Assembly: GCA_036971615.1 (NCBI GenBank)
Contig: JAYKKR010000033.1
Span: 62,001 to 126,000, forward strand
DNA from: Amyloporia xantha
Taxonomy: Eukaryota > Basidiomycota > Agaricomycetes > Polyporales > Adustoporiaceae
DNA length: 64,000 nucleotides
Direction of reading: 5' to 3'
The notes beneath the pieces are model-generated. The model had not been told where the DNA came from, did no database searches, and saw only the letters and a list, made by a program, of their open reading frames with translations. Every line of letters starts with the position of its first letter. Positions within the stretch are counted from its first letter, which is position 1. The position numbers were made by a program, and so were the translations under genes. Below, one piece after another: positions 55,638 through 64,000 of this stretch.

Positions 55638-57130
55638 GTGGCAGAAGAACTCCACTGTCACGGACTCGTTCACGCCTTCGACACTCAGGACCAAACCGAC
55701 TGTTACTTCGAGGAAAACAACTGGTTCGACTGCCCCCGACAACCGTGTCCAAATCGAACCCCGCGCTCCATCACTGAGCCTTCCCCGAATAATCGGTTTG
55801 TTCCTATCCGGCGTGTCCAACACCCCGCAGGACCCAGGAGCGAGCACGCTTCACTCTCACGTCACACCACCCCCGCTCCCTCTCGACCTGCCACCCCTGG
55901 CTCATCTATTCCTCGACCTGGCGGCAGCGTTAGCCGCAGCCAAAGTCAAGAAGGAGGAGTCTCCCATCTCCCTACTCCCCCTGTCTCGCGAGCGAATCCA
56001 CCTGCGGGAACCCAAAGAGGAGTCGCGCAGTCCGAGTCTACGCAGCCGACAGTCCCTGTCGTATCTCAGCCCGTCACCTCCGCCCCGTCGTCGGCGCCGC
56101 GCAGCCGTCAAACCACCCATCCTACCCCGCGTCACACAACCGCTTCGCAGCAACAACCACCGCCTCCGCCCTCGCAGCAAACTACGACCTCCCCCGCGAC
56201 GATAATGGCCGTAGACAAAGGCATTGCGAAGCTTCTCCTTCCCCAACGCTACGATGGCGAGAGCGTTGTAGAATGTAAACGGTACCTCGCCCAACTCTCG
56301 GAGTATCTCGACTACAATACGGATCTAGCTTCCGTCAAGCTACAGGTCCAGGTCGCGATCAGTCTTCTCGATGGAAAAGCCCGCGAATGGGGCACTCCTT
56401 TCCTGGCGGACTACGTAGCTGGCCGAACCCCTTTCGCCACACGTAAGGCCTTCACCGACGCCTTCACCGCTCGCCGGACATCTCGACGATGCAGCCGCTG
56501 CACAAGTCGAGCTAACCAAAGTCTGCGCTCGAAATTTGCGAGACTCGAGGACTGCCGCACAGTTCTCCGCTCAATTCAAGGGTCCGGCGGACCGTTCTGG
56601 CTACGGAAAGCTAGAACTCTGTGACAAGTACCTTAGCGGCATCCTCGCGCATCTACCGCAAAATCGAGCTCGAACCCTTCGACGACTGGATTAGCGCAGA
56701 AAAACGAGTCCTCGCAGTAGAACAGATCCTCGACATAAGCCGCGCGCCGTCCGGATCTCAATATGTTTGCTCGTGGTGGGGCTCGTACGTCGCAAGGTCG
56801 CCAGCAGACCGCCGCTTCTTCTTCTACTATCGCGGCTGCTGGTGATGGAAAATTTAACGGCTCCTGCTACGGATGCGGGAAACCGGGTATCGTCGGAAGG
56901 ACTGTCCTACCTGCAAGGACAAACCTTACACTCCGCGCCAAGGTGTGCGAGCTACGGTTGCTGCAAGCGCAGCAACGCCAAGCGCTCAGCCCGAACAGGC
57001 ACAAGTTGTGCAGCAGACACCGGGAGATCTCTCGGCTATGTTAGCGTCTGTGTCTGCGTTGGCCAATGAGGTGAAGTCCATGCGGGAGGAACTGGGGCAG
57101 TATCGCGCGATGAAAGAGGAGCGTTTTTAA
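55638..57130 (+). pseudogene. Chromovirus gag, multiple frameshifts
   Basis: A Pro/Ser/Thr-rich N-terminal part leads into a capsid-like region (MAVDKGIAKLLLPQRYDGES, YLAQLSEYLDYNTDLASVKL, AISLLDGKAREWG). The frame shifts near 56475 (continuing HLDDAAAAQVELTKVCARNL in another frame), near 56640 (IYRKIELEPFDDWI), around 56750 (FARGGARTSQGR) and near 56895, where one missing base splits the zinc knuckle CYGCGKPG..RRKDCPTC. It ends VKSMREELGQYRAMKEERF. With four breaks it is not translatable as one protein. The true start codon is unclear. Nuclear LTR element, gag role in particle formation. Confidence 0.75.
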
Positions 57131-57278
57131 TTCGGTCCACGCTTGCTGCCGCGCGCTGGACCCGTTATTTAATCGATTTTCTGTACTACAAGCTGCAAAT
57201 GTTTATGAAATAGATCACGGTTCTCAACATTTCCACATTCCGATACAGTTAATTGGCGAAAGACGGCAGAAAGAAGTA

Positions 57279-60200
57279 GTGGCCATGGTGGACAGCGGTG
57301 CCACCACGAAGTTTATCCATGAGCGATTCATCCAAGAAAACAACGTACGAACACGGAAGTTGGGGCGCCCCATTCCGCTATATAACATCGATGGATCGCT
57401 CAACAAGAACGGAAGCATCACGGACGTAGCCGTGCTACAGATGCAGATAGGAGACCATATTGAGAAGATGGTATTTACGGTAACAGACATCGGGCCTGAA
57501 GACGTTATAATCGGGCTCGATTGGCTTCGCGAGCATAACCCTGATATTGATTGGGAGAGTGGCTCGTTCAAACTAGATAGGTGCCCTGAGGCGTGTCAAG
57601 CCCGAAAGGTTGGCCAGACGGAACAAGCAGCGTCTACGCGTGATACGGGGGACAGGCCCACGGCGCAGAAACGTTTGCGGAAAGCCAAATGGTCAACCAA
57701 GGGCAAGATACGTAGTAAGGTATCACCTGAGGAGGAACCAGAGTTGGATCCAACGGTCGAATGGGACGAAGACGACCTTCTTGACGCTTGGGAGCGTGGT
57801 GTCAACCTCCCTGGTGCTCCACAACTGTATGTTGCAGCAGGACATACCTACTCACAAGTCCTTGCTGAAGAGGAGTACAAGAAGCGAGAAGTCAAAAGCG
57901 TCGAGGAAATGGTGCCGGAAAAGTTTCACGAGTTCTTGAAGGTTTTCTCCAAAGAAGCCTCAGAACGGCTTCCGGAACATAAACCTTATGATCATGCTAT
58001 AGAGCTGATTCCTGACGCAAAAACGTTCCATTCAAGGGTATACCCGCTATCGCACAACGAACAAGGCGAGTTAGACAAGTTCCTCAAGGAGCAGTTAGCC
58101 AAAGGTTATATACGGGAATCGAAGTCGCCTATATCCTCTCCCTTCTTCTTCATCAAAAAGAAGGATGGATCGCTTCGACCCGTACAAGACTACCGACGGC
58201 TTAACGAGATCACGATCAAAAATCGCTACCCGCTGCCATTGATCTCCGAACTTGTCGACAAACTCAAAGGCGCCTCGATCTTTACGAAGTTCGACATCCG
58301 ATGGGGGTATCATAACGTACGGATCAAACTCGGGGACGAATGGAAGGCTGCGTTTGTAACTAATCGAGGGTTGTACGAACCATCGGTTATGTTCTTCGGT
58401 CTCACCAATTCTCCGGCGACCTTCCAAGCAATGATGAATGACATCTTCGGAGATCTCATTGCAGAAGGAAAACTCACGGTCTATCTCGATGACATTCTCA
58501 TCTTTTCTACCGACAAGCTGGAGCATGAGAAAGTTACCCGTGAGGTATTACGTCGCCTTCAGGAAAACGATCTCTTCCTGAAACCGGAGAAGTGCGAGTG
58601 GGATGTTCCTAAAACAGACTATTTAGGCATGATCGTAGGGAATGGTGAAGTGGCGATGGATCCTGCAAAGATCCGCAGAGTCATGGAGTGGCCCACCCCT
58701 CGGAATGTAAAAGACATCCAAAAGTTCCGAGGGTTTGCCAACTTCTATCGTCGCTTCATCAAGGATTTTGCAAAAATCACGCAACCCCTTGATCGTCTAA
58801 CTGGGAACGTACCCTGGCAGTGGGGTGAGGAAGAGCAGTCTGCGTTCGAGGAGCTGAAACGCTGCTTTAGCACCACACCTGTCTTAGCACTGTATGACCA
58901 AGACCGGGAAACGCGGCTAGAGGTGGATGCCTCTGGGTACGCAACCGGTGGCGTACTTTCGCAAAAGCAGGAGGATGGCAAGTGGCATCCGGTGGCTTAC
59001 CGATCTCGGGGTATGGATTCTGCCCAGCGTAATTACGAGATCTACGACAAGGAGATGTTAGCGATAATCGAAGCGTTGGAGGACTGGCGTCACTACCTCG
59101 AGGGTTGTCCTAACACGTTCGAGATCCTTTCGGATCATAAGAACCTCGAGTATTGGCGCACAGCTCAGCATCTCACGCGACGGCAAGCGAGATGGGCTCT
59201 ATATCTGTCCCGCTTCGATTTCACTCTCACTCACAAGTCGGGCAAGTCAAATGGAAAGGCTGACGCCTTGTCTCGTCGCCCAGACCTACAGGTTGGAGAT
59301 GACGATGACAACGTGGATCAGATTGTCCTGAAACCGGAACAGTTCCGCATTTCCTCCACGCAGCGGGGGCATGCAGCAGTCGTGGCAGATCGATCGCTGC
59401 TGAAGCACATTCGAGAATGTTCGGACAAGGACCGGGAGGTGGCGGACGCCCTAGAAAAGATTCAGAATCTAGGCCCGCCCCGGCTACAGCGTGACTTCAC
59501 CGAGTGGAATTCCGAGCAAGGGCTTCTGCTGTTCCGAGGGTGCGTTTACGTCCCAAAGAATGCAGAGCTTCGGCGGGATATTGTCAAAATCCACCACGAC
59601 GCACCTGCAGCCGGTCACCCTGGGCGAGCCAAGACCCTCGAGTTAGTATCACGAAACTATTGGTGGCCGGGAATGTCCAAGTTTGTCAATGAGTACGTAA
59701 GCACCTGCGACACGTGCAACCGTACCAAGACATTCCCCGCTAAACCACAAGGGCCGCTCAAACCGAATGAGATTCCAGAGCGCCCTTGGCAGGTTATTAC
59801 CACCGATATGATCGTGGGTCTCCCGAAGTCCGATGGGTTCGATTCAATCCTGGTCACGGCAGATCGCTTCACCAAGATGGTACACTTCTCGGCATGTCAT
59901 GAGACTCTGACTGCCGAAGGTGCCGCGGAACTTTATATACGCGATGTCTTTTCACATCATGGGGCCCCGGCCAAGGTCATATCAGACCGAGGTCCCCAAT
60001 TCGCGTCAAAGTATCTACATGCGATCTACAAAGGGATGAATATCGAACCAGCCATGTCGACTGCCTTTCACCCGCAGACAGATGGGCAGACAGAGCGGTG
60101 GAATCAGGAGATCGAGCAGTATCTTAGGGCTTATGTCAGCCACAGACAGGACGATTGGGCGAAACAGTTGCCTTTTGCGGAGTTTGCACTAAACAATCGA

Positions 60201-60971
60201 GTTCACTCTGCAACTGGTTATTCCCCTTTCTTTTTGAACCAGGCCTATAACCCCGATCTCCAAATCCGCTTGAACCCCATGTCGAAGGTACCCGCTGCGG
60301 AAGATAGGTTGAAGTTGTTGCAGGAAATACGGGATGACACGCACGCTGCGCTTGAGCTGTCTGCTGAGCGCATGAAGACGTACTATGATAGGCACGTGCA
60401 GGAGGCACCAGTATTCGAACCTGGTGACAAGGTATGGCTGGATGCTCGTAATCTGAAGCTGAAACAACCGAGTAGAAAGCTAAGTCCCAAGCGCCTTGGT
60501 CCCTTCGCTGTCACACGGAAGATCGGTGATTTGGACTATGAACTGAAGTTGCCCAAATCGGTGCCAGTTCATCCAGTCTTCCACGTCTCCTTGCTCAGCA
60601 AGCATACGCGTAGTGAAATCCCGGGTCGAGAACCAGACGAACCGCCACCTATTGAGGTCGAAGGCGAAGACGAGTACGAAGTTGAGCGAATCAAAGATTC
60701 ACGTATATTCCGCCGCCAGCTTCAGTACCTTGTCAAATGGAAAGGATACGATGAGTCCCATACGTCTTGGGAACCCGCGCGTAACGTAGCAAACGCAAAG
60801 GAACTCATCGAGATCTTCCATCGTAGACACCCTAGTGCGCCTCGTCGACTCAATGCCGCTATCTTTGCTGGCTTGCAGTTTCGCCCGCTTCCTGAAGCAA
60901 TGACCGAAGCACGTTGCCGTTCTGGTTGGGAAATGGGGAAAGGAAGCGCGCATGAGGTCATGCGGCGTTAG
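57279..60971 (+). CDS. Chromovirus Pol polyprotein with chromodomain
   Basis: 1230 codons, uninterrupted; the frame is open further upstream to about 57120, so the real start may be by frameshift from gag. Domains: aspartic protease VDSGATTKF (residues 3-11), RT about 250-420 with FTKFDIRWGYHNVRI and YLDD (~401), RNase H about 550-660 (EVDASGYATGGV, SDHKNLEYW), integrase zinc finger HHDAPAAGHPGR..CDTCNRTK (~771-820), and catalytic D at ~843, D in SDRGPQF (~902) and E in QTDGQTERWNQE (~936). The C-terminal chromodomain EVERIKDSRIF..QYLVKWKGYDESHTSWEP (~1132-1190) directs integration to modified histones in related elements. All key residues are present, so the enzymes look active. Confidence 0.95.
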   Translation: MAMVDSGATTKFIHERFIQENNVRTRKLGRPIPLYNIDGSLNKNGSITDVAVLQMQIGDHIEKMVFTVTDIGPEDVIIGLDWLREHNPDIDWESGSFKLDRCPEACQARKVGQTEQAASTRDTGDRPTAQKRLRKAKWSTKGKIRSKVSPEEEPELDPTVEWDEDDLLDAWERGVNLPGAPQLYVAAGHTYSQVLAEEEYKKREVKSVEEMVPEKFHEFLKVFSKEASERLPEHKPYDHAIELIPDAKTFHSRVYPLSHNEQGELDKFLKEQLAKGYIRESKSPISSPFFFIKKKDGSLRPVQDYRRLNEITIKNRYPLPLISELVDKLKGASIFTKFDIRWGYHNVRIKLGDEWKAAFVTNRGLYEPSVMFFGLTNSPATFQAMMNDIFGDLIAEGKLTVYLDDILIFSTDKLEHEKVTREVLRRLQENDLFLKPEKCEWDVPKTDYLGMIVGNGEVAMDPAKIRRVMEWPTPRNVKDIQKFRGFANFYRRFIKDFAKITQPLDRLTGNVPWQWGEEEQSAFEELKRCFSTTPVLALYDQDRETRLEVDASGYATGGVLSQKQEDGKWHPVAYRSRGMDSAQRNYEIYDKEMLAIIEALEDWRHYLEGCPNTFEILSDHKNLEYWRTAQHLTRRQARWALYLSRFDFTLTHKSGKSNGKADALSRRPDLQVGDDDDNVDQIVLKPEQFRISSTQRGHAAVVADRSLLKHIRECSDKDREVADALEKIQNLGPPRLQRDFTEWNSEQGLLLFRGCVYVPKNAELRRDIVKIHHDAPAAGHPGRAKTLELVSRNYWWPGMSKFVNEYVSTCDTCNRTKTFPAKPQGPLKPNEIPERPWQVITTDMIVGLPKSDGFDSILVTADRFTKMVHFSACHETLTAEGAAELYIRDVFSHHGAPAKVISDRGPQFASKYLHAIYKGMNIEPAMSTAFHPQTDGQTERWNQEIEQYLRAYVSHRQDDWAKQLPFAEFALNNRVHSATGYSPFFLNQAYNPDLQIRLNPMSKVPAAEDRLKLLQEIRDDTHAALELSAERMKTYYDRHVQEAPVFEPGDKVWLDARNLKLKQPSRKLSPKRLGPFAVTRKIGDLDYELKLPKSVPVHPVFHVSLLSKHTRSEIPGREPDEPPPIEVEGEDEYEVERIKDSRIFRRQLQYLVKWKGYDESHTSWEPARNVANAKELIEIFHRRHPSAPRRLNAAIFAGLQFRPLPEAMTEARCRSGWEMGKGSAHEVMRR

Positions 60972-60982
60972 GAGGGGGGTAC

Positions 60983-61566
60983 TGTCACGAGTTGACATCG
61001 AGCGTTTCTTCCTTTCTATATACGGACGATTTTCTCCTTTTACTCATCGTTATTTTCCCCTCTTATTCGAACGGCCATTCTACTGTACACATCGCAAGCT
61101 CCTTGTTCACGGACTTAGACGCGTCGACCATTACAGGTCACATGTTCCCTTCCCACGGACTCCGTCCCGCCTTCCCTTTACGGACGTTTACTTAAGCACG
61201 ATGCCGGCCGACCTCGGGCCCCGCCGGGCTCCGCTCACGACATCACTTATGACTCATAGCCTGCTTACTCAGGCTGCGCACAGACCACCTGCGCACAGAC
61301 CACCTGCGCACGGACCATGTAGATAGCCTGCCCTGAACTCTTGTAGTATATAAGTAGTACGCCTCTGCCTGGGGACTTCAGTTTCGACCTCTTGTCCCTA
61401 GGTAAGCCAAGCTTGCCTGTACCTACTTACCTTTACTTACGTTTATTTATCTTGTCCCTAGCCTTAGACTTGAGCATAGCTCGTCATCGCTTCGGTAAGA
61501 CCTAGTCGAACGCCCTCGGCCGTTTAGGTTTGTTCTTCCCCTGTCGCTCGACTCTAAGTCGCGACA
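60983..61566 (+). repeat. Chromovirus 3' LTR
   Basis: 584 bp, reads identical to 54680-55263, followed by target duplication ACAAC. Confidence 0.95.
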
Positions 61567-61571
61567 ACAAC

Positions 61572-61807
61572 ATCTTATCTATACTGTACATATTCGTCTT
61601 CACTATTACCTAATACGATCCTGTGGATCGCGGCGTTGGGCAACTGTACAGTACATTGACGTATGCACGTGTCTCGCGCGCGCGTGCCCTTTTAAGGACA
61701 CGCGCGTAGGGAAGAAAAGTACCTTTCTTACTTACACTTGTACATCGCACTCTTCTAATAGAAGTTGGTGCAATGTACTTCCGTCTGAGTAAGAGCCAGG
61801 CCTTACA
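61572..61807 (+). repeat. Right fragment of the third element's 5' LTR
   Basis: Continuation of the LTR begun at 54650, ending GAGCCAGGCCTTACA. It contains a GCGCGCGCGTGCCC stretch near 61675 with its GGACACGCGCG complement at 61696, a possible hairpin. Confidence 0.7.
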
Positions 61808-61928
61808 CTTTTTTACGTTCCAATCGGAATCTCCGAAATCGTCTATATAGACGAGTGCGGATCTGACACGGAAATAGAAGCATCGCTTCTTTTTCACATC
61901 GCATACAATCCCGGACATCCCCATTAGG

Positions 61929-64000
61929 ATGACCAAACGCAAAACTCGGAGCATCACCGCTCGAGAAATGCGTGAAGCGACGGGTGAACCGACTGCACCA
62001 GTCGGTGTACCCTCACCCGCTTCACGAATAATGTCATGGAGGGCCCGCGTAAGTGACGCAGGATCGGACAGGGGACCAGGACCATCCGAGCCAATAACAC
62101 CCAGGCAGAGTGGTCCCGAACGAGTGGTGCACCCTTCGGGTGGACCCACAGAAGCACAGGATTCACCGAATCCGGTGAATCGACTCCCATCGGCCTCACA
62201 AGTGGGCGATGGAGACGATGCGCTGTCATACGTAGCGCCCGCCGTAAACGACGAGATAAGGGAGAGTGAGCCACCACCAGGTGATGCTCGCTCATCCCCC
62301 CTCTCTCCCATCCCCAGCCCTATGGCTGGAGTGACGTTGGAGAGAGCGAGGGCACCCTCGAGGACATCCGCGCGTAGCGTTCGCAGTGAAACGCTACGCA
62401 GTCGGATACAAGAAGCATTTGACCGCAGCCAAAGGGAGCTCGATACCGCGACCCAGCACGCGAATCACGAACTCGTCGTGATGCGCGCCCGGATCGCAGC
62501 CATCGAGCACGAAGCCCTCCAGCTATTACTAGATGAGCCAGAGGGAACCCCCTCGAGCACGCGCCAGGGTGACGAATCGTCGTCGGGACCTGGAACAGCG
62601 CACGCTGAAGGTGATGGCCCCCCCGATAGGAACGGGGCCATCCCCCAGGCCGACCGCCCAAGGAATGGTGCGAACAGCCTCAACATGGGCTCACCAAGGG
62701 ATCCGGCGATCGAGGCGGCGATCGAAGGCATCACGGCTCCCCAGCAATTTAGAGAGTCGGACATATCGTATGAACGAAGAATCGCCGCTCAACGACGAAT
62801 CCGTCGCTACGGTGCCACTGCAGAAGCCCGGCTGCGCGAATCGCAGGAGCGATTGCGGTCAGGCCGGTCTCCACCCCCACCAGGGTATCCACCACCGTCG
62901 AGCGAGCCAAGTGACGACTCAAGCAACAACGGTAATGGAGGTGGACCACCAATGGGAGGACCACTAGGCGGGGGAGGCCCACCTTTAGGAGGTGGACCCC
63001 CTAGTTCCAACGGCCCATCTATGGGCCCTCCCGGAGGACCACCCGGGGGACCACCAGGAGGTCCCCCCGGCGGTAATCCACCTGGACCACCTTCGTCCTC
63101 TCAGAGCAACGCGTCCTCACGGACGGGCCACCCTCCAATATTACCGTCAAGGGCAACGAGAGGATCATCTAGTGATCCTCGTCGAAGCCACGGAGGATCA
63201 CCCGCTTTGGGTGCTCTCCGTAACGTGTCCTTTGGACATACCCCGGGGCCGGCCAACCTGGGTCCCAGGTTCGGCAGTGTTGCCCCCTCTCAACCGGTCC
63301 GAGCGGGGAGCGCAATGCCCGAGGAGCAAGTTGCGTACGAGGCCGCTATAGAGCGGACTCGTCGAATGATACACGAATCAGTAGCGGAGGAACCAACATC
63401 GGGTCCTCCGGAGTACCTTCGTATGGCAAAACCGCTGTTTCCGTCATCTTATGACGGAACGGACGATCTCGACGCCTTTGAAGTTTGGCTGCAGAAGTTG
63501 CTGGACTATTTCAGCACCCTTCGCATCACCGGCCCAAGCTTGGACCAGGATCGGTTACAGATCCTGGGCCGAGCATTGGACAAAACCGCGGCGTCGTGGT
63601 TTTTCATCAATGTCCAATCCCCCCAACGGGAGATTAGACATTGGACGTTCGAAGAAGCCATTGTGCAGCTTCACCGTCGATTCCTCCATAAAAACGAGGA
63701 GCAAATCGCGTCCGAACGATTCGAACGCGCGACGTATAGCTCGTCTACGGGAGGAGCATCGGATCTCGCCGATCGCCTCAATTCATACGGTAACCGTATG
63801 GTAGAGCGACCGTCGACATACCAATTCCGCAAACGCTTCCTAGATGCATTACCGGACGAAATATACCGTACAGTGATCACTGGGTACCGGCTGTCCGCCG
63901 AGCGCAATACGCTCAACCAGCTGGTAGATGCGGTGCGGGATTGGGAAACTGGCCAGGAAGGCGAAGCCTCCCGGCGGTGCGCCAGGCGCGCCCTGCAGCC
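61929..64000 (+). CDS. Gag polyprotein of the third LTR retrotransposon, runs off the window
   Basis: An uninterrupted frame of 690 codons from MTKRKTRSITAREMREATGE to the window end, about 120 nt after the LTR. Residues 1-140 are Pro/Ser-rich. About 150-200 is a predicted coiled coil (RSRIQEAFDRSQRELDTA, IAAIEHEALQLLLDE). About 314-394 is Gly/Pro-rich (GGPPGGPPGGPPGG). A capsid-like domain from ~500 (KPLFPSSYDGTDDLDAFEVW, ILGRALDKTAASWFF, IVQLHRRFL, FLDALPDEI) resembles the retrotransposon Gag family. It forms the particle shell around the RNA. A zinc knuckle and pol would follow beyond 64000. The frame is clean, unlike the chromovirus gag inserted upstream. Confidence 0.85.
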   Translation, partial: MTKRKTRSITAREMREATGEPTAPVGVPSPASRIMSWRARVSDAGSDRGPGPSEPITPRQSGPERVVHPSGGPTEAQDSPNPVNRLPSASQVGDGDDALSYVAPAVNDEIRESEPPPGDARSSPLSPIPSPMAGVTLERARAPSRTSARSVRSETLRSRIQEAFDRSQRELDTATQHANHELVVMRARIAAIEHEALQLLLDEPEGTPSSTRQGDESSSGPGTAHAEGDGPPDRNGAIPQADRPRNGANSLNMGSPRDPAIEAAIEGITAPQQFRESDISYERRIAAQRRIRRYGATAEARLRESQERLRSGRSPPPPGYPPPSSEPSDDSSNNGNGGGPPMGGPLGGGGPPLGGGPPSSNGPSMGPPGGPPGGPPGGPPGGNPPGPPSSSQSNASSRTGHPPILPSRATRGSSSDPRRSHGGSPALGALRNVSFGHTPGPANLGPRFGSVAPSQPVRAGSAMPEEQVAYEAAIERTRRMIHESVAEEPTSGPPEYLRMAKPLFPSSYDGTDDLDAFEVWLQKLLDYFSTLRITGPSLDQDRLQILGRALDKTAASWFFINVQSPQREIRHWTFEEAIVQLHRRFLHKNEEQIASERFERATYSSSTGGASDLADRLNSYGNRMVERPSTYQFRKRFLDALPDEIYRTVITGYRLSAERNTLNQLVDAVRDWETGQEGEASRRCARRALQ

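Larger units (their letters stand above)
54680..61566 (+). mobile_element. Ty3/gypsy chromovirus (chromodomain LTR retrotransposon)
   Basis: 6887 bp with 584-bp LTRs (54680-55263, 60983-61566) that I read as identical. Target duplication ACAAC (54675-54679, 61567-61571). Primer site of the self-priming type (55266-55276). gag at ~55640-57130 is frameshifted; pol at 57279-60971 is intact. The tract GGAGGGGGG just before the 3' LTR is the polypurine tract. Identical LTRs mean a very recent insertion. Confidence 0.95.

Overview
The window is nuclear DNA of a filamentous basidiomycete, most likely an Agaricomycete of the polypore type. Genes carry many short introns (about 36-110 nt, GT..AG, often GTGCGT donors). 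The gene families are those expanded in Agaricomycetes: FunK1 fungal-type kinases and F-box/leucine-rich proteins. The right half is a nest of LTR retrotransposons and foldback elements. No bacterial, organellar or CRISPR features are seen. All exon models were derived by hand from splice sites, reading-frame phase and comparison of paralogues inside the window.

Left part (1-31 kb), genic but duplicated. An F-box paralogue family occurs five times: FB1 (1997-3419, -), FB2 (15312-16758, +), FB3 (20559-21901, +, pseudogene), FB4 (26326-28021, -, split by a 151-bp MITE) and FB5 (31288-39054, -, split by a second MITE and by a 5.8-kb Ty1/copia element). Several copies sit head-to-head with decayed copies of a second unit (relics a-e), so the unit of duplication appears to be a divergent gene pair. 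Between them lie two divergent FunK1 kinase genes (4540-7245 and 7847-10616), an unrelated F-box gene (11265-12932), a secreted precursor with three internal repeats ending in Lys-Arg (13381-14046), a La-type RNA-binding protein gene (17265-19318) and a conserved fungal gene of unknown function (22586-23612).

Middle (32.9-46.3 kb). The Ty1/copia element (32919-38702, - strand) has 304-bp LTRs differing at one position, a 5-bp target duplication, a primer site matching the anticodon half of initiator tRNA-Met, and an extra 146-codon ORF before gag. Its pol is broken twice, both times at the same CATGGGGGG sequence. Then come a 0.74-kb inverted element with two outward-facing tRNA-like pol III promoter modules (39756-40498) and a 3.46-kb foldback element (42844-46303).

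Right part (46.3-64 kb), nested retroelements. A 6.2-kb LTR element (47215-53391) has no recognisable protease, reverse transcriptase or integrase. It carries a gag-like ORF and a very long ORF built on a ~141-bp (47-codon) repeat, with at least 22 CTCGAGTAC..GTACTCGAG palindromes. This is the most unusual object in the window. A full Ty3/gypsy chromovirus (54680-61566; identical 584-bp LTRs, target duplication ACAAC, intact pol with chromodomain, Tf1-type 11-nt self-priming) has inserted into the LTR of a third retrotransposon. That third element had itself cut a host or transposon gene at 54649, and its gag ORF (61929 to beyond 64000) runs off the window.
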